Source: Cupriavidus pauculus (GTDB taxonomy: Bacteria > Pseudomonadota > Gammaproteobacteria > Burkholderiales > Burkholderiaceae). Taken from it: a stretch of 64,000 nucleotides of DNA. The notes beneath the pieces were generated by a model. That model ran no database searches. It was not told the DNA's origin and was given only the letters and a program-made list of their open reading frames with translations. The position numbers and the translations under genes were made by a program. Positions within the stretch are counted from its first letter, which is position 1; the number at the start of each line of letters is the position of its first letter. The stretch spans positions 2,089,501-2,153,500 of the forward strand of contig NZ_CP044067.1 in assembly GCF_008693385.1 (NCBI RefSeq). The letters are read 5' to 3'. This document shows, piece by piece, positions 10,526 through 19,982 of the stretch.

Positions 10526-10636
10526 GACCATGCGCTCCTGTCTTCGTGGATCGGAGCTGTCATGCTGGAATGCGCGGCGCGCGATTTCCTTGACCAGGAT
10601 TCAATCGCGCCTCGATATCGGCGAATGGCGGCCCTG

Positions 10637-11206
10637 TCAGCGCCGCACGAGCGCGACCACGTAAACGCAGGGCGTCTTGCCGGGATTCACGAACGTGCAC
10701 GGCGCGGGCGCGCCGAGCTGCAGACAGTCGCCGGGCGCCAGCGTGTGCACGAGTTCGCCTTCCTCGAACACGAGCGTACCCTCGCGGACCCAGATTTGCT
10801 GGTGCTGGAACGTGAAGGCGGAGGACGGGTAGGACACGCGCGCATTGCCCGGCAGCGTGACTTCGATCAGTTCGATCATGCCGCCATTGCGGGGCGACAC
10901 CGCGCGTCGCGTATAGCCCGTTTCGGGATCCTGCCAGACCGGCTGGTCGTCGTGGCGGCTCAGCCGCTCCCCCGCCTGCTCGGCGAGCGCGAGCAGCATC
11001 GACAATTGCAGCCCGAAGGCGCCGGAGAGCTTGCCGAGGATCGTGGCGGTGGGACTTGCCTCGCCGCGCTCGATCTTGCTGATCATCGCCTTCGATACCC
11101 CGGACCGGTCGGCCAGTTCGGCAAGCGACCAGCCCCGCGATTCGCGCTCGATGCGGACACGGGCGGAGATGGCGTGGGTGGGGTCGGCGGCGAGTCGGCT
11201 ATCCAT
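10637..11206 (-). CDS. XRE-family transcriptional regulator with C-terminal cupin domain
   Basis: The 189-residue protein has an N-terminal lambda-repressor-type helix-turn-helix (about 15-70; SLAELADRSGVSKAMISKIERGE) and a C-terminal cupin domain (about 105-185; QIWVREGTLVFEEGE) that probably senses a small ligand. The ATG at 11206 has AAGGA upstream; the longer frame adds 21 residues across the promoter. It is divergent from the flavin monooxygenase gene, with a perfect palindrome between them, so it most likely controls that operon and itself. A perfect TATAAT lies upstream on its strand. Confidence 0.85.
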   Translation of the reverse strand: MDSRLAADPTHAISARVRIERESRGWSLAELADRSGVSKAMISKIERGEASPTATILGKLSGAFGLQLSMLLALAEQAGERLSRHDDQPVWQDPETGYTRRAVSPRNGGMIELIEVTLPGNARVSYPSSAFTFQHQQIWVREGTLVFEEGELVHTLAPGDCLQLGAPAPCTFVNPGKTPCVYVVALVRR

Positions 11207-11234
11207 GCGAGGGTCCTTGCTGGCGGAACGGCGA

Positions 11235-11240
11235 ATTATA
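11235..11240 (-). promoter_or_regulatory. Perfect -10 box of the XRE/cupin regulator
   Basis: TATAAT on the minus strand, 29 bases upstream of the regulator ATG. No good -35 sits at 17 bases; a TTGAGT lies 23 bases away, too far for a standard promoter. The start of transcription would be near 11228, so the palindrome at 11269-11280 falls about 40-50 bases upstream. Confidence 0.5.
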
Positions 11241-11268
11241 GGGTGCGCTGTGGCCCGGGCCCCACTCA

Positions 11269-11280
11269 AGGGTTAACCCT
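11269..11280. promoter_or_regulatory. Palindromic operator candidate AGGGTTAACCCT
   Basis: A perfect 12-bp palindrome lies between the divergent regulator and monooxygenase genes. It is 14 bases upstream of the monooxygenase -35 box. Position and symmetry fit a dimer site for the adjacent XRE/cupin protein. An activating role is possible given the location upstream of -35. This is inferred from position only. Confidence 0.5.
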
Positions 11281-11294
11281 GCTATGAGATCGGA

Positions 11295-11323
11295 TTGATT
11301 GGTAGTCGCACGTCCACTATAGT
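11295..11323 (+). promoter_or_regulatory. Sigma-70 promoter of the flavin monooxygenase operon
   Basis: TTGATT (11295-11300) and TATAGT (11318-11323) are separated by exactly 17 bases, matching 5 and 5 of 6 consensus positions. Transcription would begin near 11330, about 27 bases before the ATG at 11357. Confidence 0.65.
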
Positions 11324-11356
11324 AGACGAATATTCCAATTGGCCGGAGCCCCCACG

Positions 11357-12718
11357 ATGCCGCGCGAGATTCGCCTCAATGCCTTCGACATGAACTGTGT
11401 CGGTCATATCCAGCAGGGGCTGTGGACCCATCCGCGCGACGAGTCGGCGCGTTACACCGAACTCCAGTACTGGGCCGAGTACGCGCGCAAGCTCGAGGCC
11501 GGGCTGTTCGACGGCGTATTCTTCGCGGACGTCGTCGGCGTCTACGATGTCTATGGCGGCAACGCCGATGCCGCGCTGCGCGGCGGCGTGCAGGTGCCCG
11601 TCAACGACCCCACGCTGGTCATTCCCGCGATGGCCGCCGTGACGCGCCATCTGGGCTTCGGCGTGACCTGCAACCTCACTTACGAGCAGCCGTTCCTGTT
11701 CGCGCGCCGCATGTCGACGCTCGATCATCTGACCGGTGGCCGCGTGGGCTGGAATGTCGTGACCGGGTATCTCGACAGCGCCGCGCGCGCGATTGGCATC
11801 GACGGACAGATGGCGCACGACGATCGCTATGACCTCGCCGACGAGTACATGTCCGTGGTCTACAAGCTCTGGGAAGGCAGCTGGGACGACGACGCGGTGC
11901 TGGCCGACCGCGCGCGCGGCGTGTATGCCGATCCGGAAAAGGTGCGCGTGATCCATCATCACGGCAAGCAGTACAAGGTCGATGCGATGCATCTGTGTGC
12001 GCCGTCGCCGCAGCGTACGCCGGTGCTGTACCAGGCCGGATCTTCGACGCGCGGGCGCGAGTTCGCGGCCACGCACGCCGAATGCGTGTTCGTGAACGGC
12101 CAGAAGAAGGAAGCGGTGAAAGAGATCGTCGATGACATTCGCGCGCGCGCCGTCGGGCTCGGCCGCGGTGCGGACGACGTCAAGGTGTTCATGGGCGCGA
12201 CGCTGATCGTCGGGCGTACGGACGACGAGGCTCGCGAGAAGTTCGAGGCGTACAGGCGCTACGTGAGCGACGAAGCGGCGCTCGTGCATGCGGCCGCGTC
12301 GCTCGGCATCGACTTTTCGAAGTACGACCTCGACGAGCCGATTCAGACTGGAAAGAGCCAGGCGATCGTCTCCAACGTGGAGGCGATGAATCGCAGCGCG
12401 GGGCCGCAATGGACGCGCCGCAAGCTGCTCGAACAGATGGTGCTGGGCAGCCGGCAGGCGCCGTGGGTGGGGTCGGCGGATCGCCTGGCCGACATGCTCG
12501 TGGCATGGAGCGAGGAGACCGGCGTGGACGGCTTCAACCTGTCGCGCACGGTCGTGCCGGAATGCTTCGACGACGTGGTCGAGCTGCTGGTGCCGCGGCT
12601 GCAGGCGCGCGGTGTGTACAAGACCGCGTATCGGGACGGAACCTATCGCGAGAAGCTGTTCGGCCATGCGCGCCTGCCGGCGTCGCATACGGCCGCGCAG
12701 TATCGCAACGTGCGGTGA
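11357..12718 (+). CDS. NtaA/SnaA/DszA-type FMNH2-dependent monooxygenase
   Basis: A bacterial luciferase-like flavin monooxygenase of the NtaA/DszA class, which uses reduced FMN from a partner reductase to oxidise xenobiotic-like substrates. The 453-residue length, the early HIQQGLWTHP segment, the GRVGWNVVTGYLDSAARAIG motif and the PVLYQAGSSTRGREFAATHAE segment are typical. The ATG at 11357 has GGAG 9 bases upstream; the frame extends six residues further to a TTG. Its flavin reductase follows after 7 bases and an MFS carrier after that, so the three form an uptake-and-oxidation unit. The substrate is not evident. Confidence 0.87.
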   Translation: MPREIRLNAFDMNCVGHIQQGLWTHPRDESARYTELQYWAEYARKLEAGLFDGVFFADVVGVYDVYGGNADAALRGGVQVPVNDPTLVIPAMAAVTRHLGFGVTCNLTYEQPFLFARRMSTLDHLTGGRVGWNVVTGYLDSAARAIGIDGQMAHDDRYDLADEYMSVVYKLWEGSWDDDAVLADRARGVYADPEKVRVIHHHGKQYKVDAMHLCAPSPQRTPVLYQAGSSTRGREFAATHAECVFVNGQKKEAVKEIVDDIRARAVGLGRGADDVKVFMGATLIVGRTDDEAREKFEAYRRYVSDEAALVHAAASLGIDFSKYDLDEPIQTGKSQAIVSNVEAMNRSAGPQWTRRKLLEQMVLGSRQAPWVGSADRLADMLVAWSEETGVDGFNLSRTVVPECFDDVVELLVPRLQARGVYKTAYRDGTYREKLFGHARLPASHTAAQYRNVR

Positions 12719-12725
12719 GTGGGTG

Positions 12726-13241
12726 ATGGACATGGACAAGACTGCTTTCCGCGATGCCATGGCCGGCCTCGGTGCCGCCGTCAATATCGTGACGACCGAT
12801 GGCGATGCGGGGCTCGCGGGCTGCACGGCATCGGCCGTGTGCGCGGTGACGGACGACCCGCCCACGTTGCTCGTCTGCATCAACCGCGCGAGCCGTAATA
12901 ACGCGGCGATGCGCGAGAACGGCCGCCTGTGCGTGAATGTGCTGTCCGCCGACCAGCGCGATATCGCCACGCATTTCTCCACGCGCGACCTGTCGATTGC
13001 CGAGCGCTTTGCCTGCGCCGAGTGGGATCGGCTGGCCACGGGCGCGCCCGTGCTCCATGGCGCGGTCAGCGCGCTCGACTGCGAGATTGCTTCGGTGACC
13101 GAGGTCGGCACGCATACGGTGTTCTTCTGCGCGATCAAGGCCGCACGCACGGCCAGCGATCGTGACGGGCTGATCTACTTCGCGCGCGATTTCCATCGGG
13201 TGGCCGCACCCATGGCGTCGCCGGTCGCGTCGATCGCGTGA
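12726..13241 (+). CDS. Flavin reductase (HpaC/RutF-like) of the two-component monooxygenase
   Basis: Probable NAD(P)H:FMN oxidoreductase that supplies reduced flavin to the preceding monooxygenase. The 171-residue protein is one flavin-reductase-like domain: AVNIVTTDGDAGLAGCTASAVCAVTDDPPTLLVCINRASR is the usual flavin-binding N-terminal half, and HFSTRDLSIAERF and HTVFFCAI follow. The start is ATG 12726 or ATG 12732; both lack a strong RBS, consistent with coupling to the gene 7 bases upstream. Its stop overlaps the ATG of the MFS gene (TGATG). Confidence 0.85.
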   Translation: MDMDKTAFRDAMAGLGAAVNIVTTDGDAGLAGCTASAVCAVTDDPPTLLVCINRASRNNAAMRENGRLCVNVLSADQRDIATHFSTRDLSIAERFACAEWDRLATGAPVLHGAVSALDCEIASVTEVGTHTVFFCAIKAARTASDRDGLIYFARDFHRVAAPMASPVASIA

Positions 13242-14473
13242 TGGACGGTGGCGTGATCGATAGCCACACGATGCGTGGCAAGTTTGCCTCGCTCGTCATT
13301 CTGCTCGTGTCGCAGGTGGCGGCGATGGGCGTCTGGTTCTCGTCGAGCTCGGTCGTGGCCGTGATCAAGCACACGCATGCGATCGCCGCGTTCGACGAAG
13401 CACTGCTGACGAGTGCCGTGCAGTTCGGCTTCGTGGTCGGCACGATCGGCTCGGCCCTGCTGTCGCTGCCGGACCGCTATGACCTGCGGCGGCTGTTCGC
13501 GGCATCCGCGCTGATTGCGGCGCTGGCCACGGGCTTGCTCGCGTTCCTGCCTCCCACGGGCCCCATCGTCGTCTTGCTGCGCTGCCTGACCGGCATGTGC
13601 ATGGCGGGCGTCTATCCGGTGGGCATGCGGCTTGCGGCCACGTGGGCGCGCGGCGACCTCGGTTTGCTGATCGGCCTGCTGGTCGGCGCGCTGACGCTCG
13701 GCTCCGCGAGTCCCCATCTGCTGGCGGCGACCGGTGGCCTCGAATGGCGCACGATCTACGGCATCGCGGCAGGATGCGCGGCGGTGGCGGCGGTTCTGAT
13801 CGCGTTTGCGGGCATCGGTCCCAATATCCGGCGCGCCACGCGCATCGACGTCGCGAAGATGGCGCAGGCGTGGCGGCAGCCGTCGCTCCGGCTAGCGAAC
13901 CTCGGCTACCTCGGGCACATGTGGGAGCTCTACGCGATGTGGGCGTGGCTCGCGCTGTTCCTGCAGCAGACCTTCAGCGCGCGCGGCATGCCCGATGCGC
14001 GGCTGCAGGCGGAGTGGGTGACGTTCATCGTGATCGCGGTGGGCGCCGTGGGTGCCTGGTTCGGCGGCTGGCTTGCGGACCGCGTGGGCCGCACGGCCGT
14101 CACCATCGGCGCGATGGCGACCAGCGCCTGCTGCGCGGCGGCGATGGGATGGCTTGCACAGGCACCGATCGCGGTGCTCGTGATCGTCGCGCTGGTCTGG
14201 GGTGTCTCCGTGATTGCCGACTCCGCGCAGTTCTCGGCCAGCGTCACGGAGCTGGCCGAACCCACATCGGTGGGGACGCTGCTGACCGCGCAGACCTGCG
14301 CGGGCTTCCTGCTCACGCTTGTGAGCATCCATCTTGTTCCCGATATCGTCGCCGCGCTGGGCTGGCGCGGCGGGTTCGGGATGCTGGCGATCGGGCCGGC
14401 GCTGGGATGCATCGCGATGTGGCGGCTGCGAAACCATCCCGACGCCGTGCGGCTGGCCGGCGGCAAACGCTAG
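13241..14473 (+). CDS. MFS transporter of the flavin monooxygenase operon
   Basis: A 12-helix major facilitator protein of about 410 residues, with the intracellular-loop motif GGWLADRVGRTAV (about 275-287) between the two halves. It begins at the ATG overlapping the flavin reductase stop; an ATG at 13271 is an alternative. It is co-transcribed with the monooxygenase pair and probably imports their substrate, or exports product. Which it does cannot be read from sequence. A hairpin lies just past its stop. Confidence 0.8.
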   Translation: MDGGVIDSHTMRGKFASLVILLVSQVAAMGVWFSSSSVVAVIKHTHAIAAFDEALLTSAVQFGFVVGTIGSALLSLPDRYDLRRLFAASALIAALATGLLAFLPPTGPIVVLLRCLTGMCMAGVYPVGMRLAATWARGDLGLLIGLLVGALTLGSASPHLLAATGGLEWRTIYGIAAGCAAVAAVLIAFAGIGPNIRRATRIDVAKMAQAWRQPSLRLANLGYLGHMWELYAMWAWLALFLQQTFSARGMPDARLQAEWVTFIVIAVGAVGAWFGGWLADRVGRTAVTIGAMATSACCAAAMGWLAQAPIAVLVIVALVWGVSVIADSAQFSASVTELAEPTSVGTLLTAQTCAGFLLTLVSIHLVPDIVAALGWRGGFGMLAIGPALGCIAMWRLRNHPDAVRLAGGKR

Positions 14474-14475
14474 CC

Positions 14476-14494
14476 GCCGCCTGCGTCAGGCGGC
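14476..14494. terminator. Bidirectional hairpin between convergent MFS and SDR genes
   Basis: GCCGCCTG and CAGGCGGC flank a CGT loop, a perfect 8-bp stem. It lies at the junction of two convergent genes and overlaps the stop codon of the SDR gene. It lacks a long T-tract; TT follows on the plus strand. It may terminate both transcripts weakly. Confidence 0.45.
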
Positions 14495-15340
14495 TTCGGC
14501 GTGGTCGGTCGAGGCCGACAGTTCGCGCCACTGGGCCAGCTCGCGCTCGACGTAAGCGTGCTTCTGCTCGATACGCGCGATCGCGTCGGTGCCGAGCGGC
14601 AGGCGCAGCGGCGGGGTGTCGGCGTCGGCCAGCTGCAGAATCGCCTTCGAGAGCTTTCGCGGATCGCCGGGCTGCTTGTGGTTGAGATCGGCGGCAACGT
14701 CGCGCATCTTGCCGACGGTCTCCGCATAGTCTCCGATGCGCTCGACGGTGGAGACCAGCGAGTTGTCGTTGAGGAAGTCCGTGCGGAAGAAGCCGGGCTC
14801 GACCACCGTCACGCGGATGCCCAGCGGCGTCAGTTCCTGCGACATCGCCTCGGTGATGCCTTCCACGGCGAACTTGGTCGAGCCGTACACGCCCCAGCCG
14901 AAGTACGCGCCGTAGCCGCCCAGCGACGAGATATTGATGACATGGCCGCTCCGCTGGCGGCGCATCTGCGGCAGCACCGCGCGCGAGACGGCCAGCACGC
15001 CAAACACGTTGGTCTCGAACAGCCGGCGCGCTTCGGCGAGGCTGGTTTCCTCCACCGCGCCCAGCACGCCGAAGCCGGCGTTGTTCACGAGCACGTCGAT
15101 CCGGCCGAAGCGGGCCACGCCTTGCCCGACCGCCGCCGCTGCTTCAGCCTCGTCGGTCACGTCGAGCTTTACCGCCAGCAGGTTCGGATGCTCGCCCAGC
15201 GCGTCGATGATCTGCCGCGGATTGCGCGCCGTGGCGACCACCCGATCGCCACGTGCCAGCGCATCGCGCACGATCAGCGCGCCAAAGCCGCGCGAGGCAC
15301 CGGTCACAAACCAGACTTTTGCGTTGTTCGATTGCGCCAT
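14486..15340 (-). CDS. Short-chain dehydrogenase/reductase, classical type
   Basis: A 284-residue NAD(P)-dependent oxidoreductase. It has the cofactor motif TGASRGFG near residue 14, Asp after KLDVTD, NNAG, the catalytic Ser in NISSLGG and YGSTK as the YxxxK pair. The ATARNP segment after the second strand suggests NADP preference. The ATG at 15340 has AAGGAG upstream; the longer frame would add 31 residues. It stands alone, convergent with the MFS gene. The substrate is unknown; close relatives are annotated only as oxidoreductases. Confidence 0.85.
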   Translation of the reverse strand: MAQSNNAKVWFVTGASRGFGALIVRDALARGDRVVATARNPRQIIDALGEHPNLLAVKLDVTDEAEAAAAVGQGVARFGRIDVLVNNAGFGVLGAVEETSLAEARRLFETNVFGVLAVSRAVLPQMRRQRSGHVINISSLGGYGAYFGWGVYGSTKFAVEGITEAMSQELTPLGIRVTVVEPGFFRTDFLNDNSLVSTVERIGDYAETVGKMRDVAADLNHKQPGDPRKLSKAILQLADADTPPLRLPLGTDAIARIEQKHAYVERELAQWRELSASTDHAEAA

Positions 15341-15484
15341 GATCCAACTCCTTTGCTTTGTTCGTTGAGGGTCGGTGCCGAGGTGTCGGTCACCGTTGAC
15401 AGCAATGGTAGGCAGCGGTCGATCCACAAACAATGGTGGTTTGAATTGGATGAATCACAACGGATGGTTGTGAATCATGGCAAC

Positions 15485-15509
15485 AAAAAGGCCCGGAATA
15501 TCCGGGCCT
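15485..15509 (-). terminator. Rho-independent terminator of the MFS gene at 15534-16994
   Basis: On the minus strand an 8-bp perfect stem (GGCCCGGA/TCCGGGCC, ATA loop, 15490-15508) is followed by five Ts. It starts 25 bases after the MFS stop. Confidence 0.8.
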
Positions 15510-15533
15510 CTGTGGTGCTTGCGGTGGCGACGA

Positions 15534-16994
15534 TCAGAAGTCTTCCGCGTCCACGTCGTAATTCGCGGGCTCCCAGCGGATGGCCAGCAGCGACAGCAGG
15601 CCGGCCAGCGGCGCCAGCGCGATGACCCAGAACACCTTGGTGCTCAGGGCGGCGGCAAGCACCGGGAACAGGAACAGCGACACCGTGGAGCTGGCGCGCA
15701 TCAGCGTCTGATTCAGGCCCACGCCCACGCCGCGCAGCGAGGTCGGGTAGCTCAGCGACGCGTAGGTCATCGTATGCGCGCCGGGACCGAAGCCCTGGCC
15801 GAGCAGGAATACCGCCAGGCAGCCGATCGCCGCCACTACCTCGCCGCCGCCGTGCGGCTTCCCGATGATGGCCAGCCCGATCAGCGCGGCCAGCTGGAAC
15901 GCGTAACCGACCGTGGTCAGCTTCCACGCGCCGGTCTTCGGCACGAGGTGCACGCCGATAAGGCCGCCGACGAACGCGAACAGCAGGTTCAGCGCCAGCG
16001 AGACCAGGATCGTGGTCAGCATCGACTGCGCGAGGAAGCTCGCAATGATGACCGGGAGGCCGAAGGCCACCGCGTTGTAGGCGAACGACGAGGCAATCGA
16101 CATGATCGTGGCCAGCGCCGTGCGGCGGGCGTAGACGCCCTTGAGCAATACCGCGTAGTTGCTCCACGCGGCCTTGCGTTTGGCCGGCGCGGCCACCGCG
16201 TCGGGCGCGACCACGGCATCGATGCCGTAGGACCGCTTGAGGATGGCCGCGGCACTCTTGAGGTCGCCCTGATTGGCCGCCCATACCGGCGATTCGCTCA
16301 TATAACGGCTGCGCACGGCGATGATGACCAGCGCGGGGACCGCGCCGAAGCCGAGGATGATGCGCCACAGCAGGCCGCCATGTCCTTCGGGCAGTGCCGC
16401 ATAGCAGAGCAGCACGAGCAGATAGGACACGCAAATGGCCGCATACCAGGTGGGGCACCACATGGCCACCCGCGCAGCCTTGTTGCCCTTGCCCTGCAGC
16501 TTGGAGAACTCGGCCAGGAACGCCATGGCCACGGGCAGGTCGATGCCGACGCCGAGGCCCATCACGAAACGGGCGCCCGCCAGCACGTACTCGTTCGGGG
16601 CCAGCGCGCACGCGATGGCCGCAACCACGAAGAACAGCATGTCGGCCATGAACACGCGGTAGCGGCCGATGCGGTCGGTGAAGTAGCCACCGAGGAACGC
16701 GCCGACGATCGCGCCGAATGTGATGGCGGAGGCGACCATGCCGGTGCCGGCCGGCGTCAGGTTGAATTCCTTCGCGACATCCTTGAGGCCGAAGGCCAGC
16801 GCGCCGAGGTCATAGGCGTCCAGGAACACCCCGCCCAGCGCGATGGCCACGACCATGCGGGCATTGCTGACTTTGGCGCCGCCTTCGTTGACGAGCCGTG
16901 CCACGTCGGCGGCGGAACGGATGGTGGCCTTGCTGCTGGAGGATGCGGCGGCATTGGCCGCGGTGCCCGGAGAGAGGGCGAGATCGACTGACAT
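15534..16994 (-). CDS. MFS transporter, sugar/organic-acid porter type
   Basis: A 486-residue, 12-helix major facilitator. The first-loop motif GGYFTDRIGRYRVF (about 100-113) and the RFVMGLGVGIDLPVAMAFLAEF segment resemble the metabolite:H+ symporter and aromatic-acid/sugar porter families. A cytoplasmic N-terminus of about 45 residues and a large central loop (about 245-290) are present. The substrate cannot be assigned. It is monocistronic with its own terminator. The 212-bp gap upstream is less GC-rich than the genes and should hold its promoter and that of the divergent DUF4153 gene. Confidence 0.82.
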   Translation of the reverse strand: MSVDLALSPGTAANAAASSSSKATIRSAADVARLVNEGGAKVSNARMVVAIALGGVFLDAYDLGALAFGLKDVAKEFNLTPAGTGMVASAITFGAIVGAFLGGYFTDRIGRYRVFMADMLFFVVAAIACALAPNEYVLAGARFVMGLGVGIDLPVAMAFLAEFSKLQGKGNKAARVAMWCPTWYAAICVSYLLVLLCYAALPEGHGGLLWRIILGFGAVPALVIIAVRSRYMSESPVWAANQGDLKSAAAILKRSYGIDAVVAPDAVAAPAKRKAAWSNYAVLLKGVYARRTALATIMSIASSFAYNAVAFGLPVIIASFLAQSMLTTILVSLALNLLFAFVGGLIGVHLVPKTGAWKLTTVGYAFQLAALIGLAIIGKPHGGGEVVAAIGCLAVFLLGQGFGPGAHTMTYASLSYPTSLRGVGVGLNQTLMRASSTVSLFLFPVLAAALSTKVFWVIALAPLAGLLSLLAIRWEPANYDVDAEDF

Positions 16995-17206
16995 GTGATG
17001 GTGATGAGGGCAGGTTTTCCCTGTCTGGCGAAGCGCCGCATGCTACGCGGACATGGCGGGACAACAAAATGGTTTGTCGTTATATGTTTATCGCCTGCGG
17101 ATCGTTGACGTTTTTACATCACACCTTGGGATGTCCATTGCCGTAAAGTGATCTGAATTATCATGGCGTGGCATTTCCGACAGATATCCGAATAACAGGA
17201 AAGTCC

Positions 17207-19093
17207 ATGCACATGATGATGGCGGGGTCGGCCACCAGGGAGGCAAGACAACGGGAGAGGGCATTGTTTCTGGGGCGCGTGCTGGTCGGCGCCGGGCAAG
17301 GGATTCTTCTGTACTCGCTGTACCGCGCCGCGCAGGATCATTCCGCGCTCGCGCGCGATTATGTTTTCGCTCCGATGCTGCTGGCGGCGCTGATGATTCC
17401 GCCCGTCGCGATTCTCGGTTTCTCGCAGTTGCGCGCGCCGCGCCTCGTTTTCTGGTGCGTGCTGCTGGCGGCCGTGGTGGCCATGCTCGGTTTTCACGAT
17501 GCCTGGCGCCATATCGATCCGGCCGGCGTGGAACTGGCCCGCGCGCGCTATCCGTCCACGCACGTGGCATTTATCGCGGCCACGATCATGTTCATCGCCT
17601 ATGCGATCGTGGTGGCCGCCGATACCGCGGGGACCTATCTCGCGCCCTATCCGGCCTATTTCCGCATCGGCTGGAAGATCGGTATCCAGGGCCACCTCGC
17701 GGCCCTGTTCGCGGCGGTGCTGTACCTCGTGCTGTGGATCGGCGCCGAATTGTTCGAGTTGCTCGGCCTGCGCTTTCTCGAAACCCTGCTGCGGCAGGCG
17801 TGGTTCAACATTCCCGTGCTGACCATGGCGTTTGCGGCGGGCCTGCACATTACCGATGTGCGCGACGAATTCGTGCGCGGCGTACGGACCCTCGTGCTCA
17901 CGCTGCTGTCCTGGGTGCTGCCGCTGCTGGTGGCGCTGCTGCTGGGCTTCCTGGTGACGCTCGCGGTCAGGGGGCTGGCGCCGCTGTGGGCCACGCGCTC
18001 GGCGGCGACGCTGCTGCTGGGCGCGGCGGCGCTGCTCGTCGTGCTGATCAATGCGGTGTACAAGAGCGGTCTTGCCGAAGGGCCGGTGCCGCGCGTGCTG
18101 CGGCTCGCGACGTCGGCCGCCTGCCTGATCCTCGTCCCCCTCGTGTGCATCGCGGGCTATGCCCTGTTCCTGCGCATCCAGCAGTACGGCCTGACCGAGC
18201 GCCGCGTGCTGACCGCCGCGGCATTGCTGCTGGCCGGCTGCTATGCGGTCGGCTATGCGTGGGCCGCGCTCGAACGCAATGCCGGCATGCTCCGTATCGC
18301 CTCGACCAACGTGCTGACCGCGTGCCTCACGGTCGTGGTACTCGTCGCGCTCTACACGCCCGTGGCGGATCCCGCGCGGCTGTCGGTCAAGAGTCAGGTC
18401 GCGCGGCTGGAGGCCGGCCGCATCGCGCCCGACAAATTCGACTTCCACTACCTGAAAGCGCATGCCGGGCGCTATGGCCGCGAGGCATTGGCCCGGCTGG
18501 TCGCGGAGGGCGATGGCCCGAACGCCGAGGCGATCCGGCGGCATGCTGCCAGCGCGACCCGTCCGCCCGCGTCGGGCGAGCTGCCCGACGCGAAGGCGAT
18601 TGCCAGCCTGATCGACCAGCGCACGCCCGGGCGTCCCGTGCCGGCGTCCTTTTTCGACAATGCATGGGGCGATGCCGCCGCGCGGCAGTTTCTGCCGGGC
18701 TGCCTCATGGCGCGGACGAAGCGCTGCGACGCCTTCGTGGTGGATTTCCTGCCCGGCAGCGGCGGCAACGTGGTGCTGATGGAGGTCAACCGGCAGGACG
18801 CGCAGGTGTTCGCGCGGGAGGCAGACGGCATATGGCGCCGCGCCGCGCGGTTCCAGGTGCGCGCGGAATGCGCGGATGCCGTGCGCGAGAGCATGGCGAG
18901 GGGGACGTACGCGCAGGTGCCGCAGGCCCTCCCGCAGATCGACATGGGCGATCAGGTCGTCCGGCTGCTGCCGGCCGAGTCCGGCCCGCCGCCGTGCCAT
19001 ATGCCGGTGCCCCGGCCCTCGGCCCTGCTCGATGCGTCGCCGTCGGAAGCGGCCGCGCCGGCGTCGGCCCCTTCGACGTCCACTGGCGGATAA
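17207..19093 (+). CDS. DUF4153 multi-spanning membrane protein
   Basis: An integral membrane protein of unknown function (628 residues). About ten hydrophobic helices occupy residues 20-410. The second half (about 415-600) is soluble, with no catalytic motif that I recognise. The pattern, including [26 protein letters not shown], matches DUF4153 proteins. The ATG at 17207 has AGGAAA upstream; a GTG at 17168 would add 13 residues. The C-terminus is Ala/Ser/Pro-rich. An SDR gene follows by 79 bases in the same direction, with no evident functional link. Confidence 0.75.
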   Translation: MHMMMAGSATREARQRERALFLGRVLVGAGQGILLYSLYRAAQDHSALARDYVFAPMLLAALMIPPVAILGFSQLRAPRLVFWCVLLAAVVAMLGFHDAWRHIDPAGVELARARYPSTHVAFIAATIMFIAYAIVVAADTAGTYLAPYPAYFRIGWKIGIQGHLAALFAAVLYLVLWIGAELFELLGLRFLETLLRQAWFNIPVLTMAFAAGLHITDVRDEFVRGVRTLVLTLLSWVLPLLVALLLGFLVTLAVRGLAPLWATRSAATLLLGAAALLVVLINAVYKSGLAEGPVPRVLRLATSAACLILVPLVCIAGYALFLRIQQYGLTERRVLTAAALLLAGCYAVGYAWAALERNAGMLRIASTNVLTACLTVVVLVALYTPVADPARLSVKSQVARLEAGRIAPDKFDFHYLKAHAGRYGREALARLVAEGDGPNAEAIRRHAASATRPPASGELPDAKAIASLIDQRTPGRPVPASFFDNAWGDAAARQFLPGCLMARTKRCDAFVVDFLPGSGGNVVLMEVNRQDAQVFAREADGIWRRAARFQVRAECADAVRESMARGTYAQVPQALPQIDMGDQVVRLLPAESGPPPCHMPVPRPSALLDASPSEAAAPASAPSTSTGG

Positions 19094-19172
19094 TCACCGG
19101 CACGGCATTTCCGTATCGGACACCGTATTACCGACACAGGACAACTTGGCATCCGCAACAGGAGACATAGGC

Positions 19173-19931
19173 ATGGCACAGGCAGGAAAGGTGGCACTGG
19201 TCACGGGCGCGGCCCGGGGCATTGGCAAGGCAACGGCGCTGGCGCTGGCCGAGGCGGGTTACCGCGTGGTATTCGCGGGCCGCACCGCGGAAACCGTCGA
19301 GGCGGTCGCGGCGGAAGCCCGCGCGGCGGGGCACGATGCGCTGGCCGTGCAATGCGACGTTGCCGACGAGGCTTCGGTGGACCAGCTGTTCGCGCGGATC
19401 CGCGAGACCTACGGGCGACTGGACCTGTTGTTCAACAACGCGGGCATCAACGCGCCGGGCATCCCCATCGACGAACTGACCGTCGCGCAATGGAAGGCGG
19501 TGGTCGATATCAACCTGACGGGTTCGTTCCTGTGCGCGCGCGCCGCGTTCGCGCTGATGAAGTCGCAGGACCCGCGCGGCGGCCGCATCATCAACAACGG
19601 ATCGATTTCCGCTCACGCGCCGCGGCCCAACACGGCGCCGTACACGTCGACCAAGCACGCGATCACGGGTTTGACCAAGGCGCTCTCGCTCGATGGGCGT
19701 GCCTTCGACATCGCGTGCGGGCAGATCGATATCGGCAATGCGGGGACCGATCTCGCCTCGCGCATGGCGCGCGGTGTGCCGCAGGCCAACGGCGAGATTC
19801 GCCCCGAGCCGCTGATGGATGTCGCGCATGTGGCCAATGCCGTGGTGCATATGGCCAACCTGCCGCTCGAGACCAACGTCCAGTTCATGACCGTGATGGC
19901 CACGAAGATGCCCTTTGTCGGGCGCGGATAA
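19173..19931 (+). CDS. Short-chain dehydrogenase/reductase, classical type
   Basis: A 252-residue SDR oxidoreductase with TGAARGIG at residue 11, NNAG, NNGSIS carrying the catalytic Ser, and YTSTK as the YxxxK pair. The arginine-containing FAGRT after beta-2 suggests NADP binding. The C-terminal half carries a [16 protein letters not shown] segment typical of a subgroup annotated only as SDR. The ATG at 19173 has GGAG 8 bases upstream. It is convergent with the DUF1275 gene across a hairpin. Confidence 0.85.
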   Translation: MAQAGKVALVTGAARGIGKATALALAEAGYRVVFAGRTAETVEAVAAEARAAGHDALAVQCDVADEASVDQLFARIRETYGRLDLLFNNAGINAPGIPIDELTVAQWKAVVDINLTGSFLCARAAFALMKSQDPRGGRIINNGSISAHAPRPNTAPYTSTKHAITGLTKALSLDGRAFDIACGQIDIGNAGTDLASRMARGVPQANGEIRPEPLMDVAHVANAVVHMANLPLETNVQFMTVMATKMPFVGRG

Positions 19932-19957
19932 GGCCGGCCGCGGTTAAGAACGGTGGA

Positions 19958-19982
19958 GGCCGATCAGCGCTGGCGATCGGCC
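19958..19982. terminator. Hairpin between convergent SDR and DUF1275 genes
   Basis: GGCCGATC and GATCGGCC form a perfect 8-bp stem around a 9-base loop that itself contains AGCGCT. There is no T-tract. Its position between two convergent stops suggests a 3'-end structure for both messages. Confidence 0.4.
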
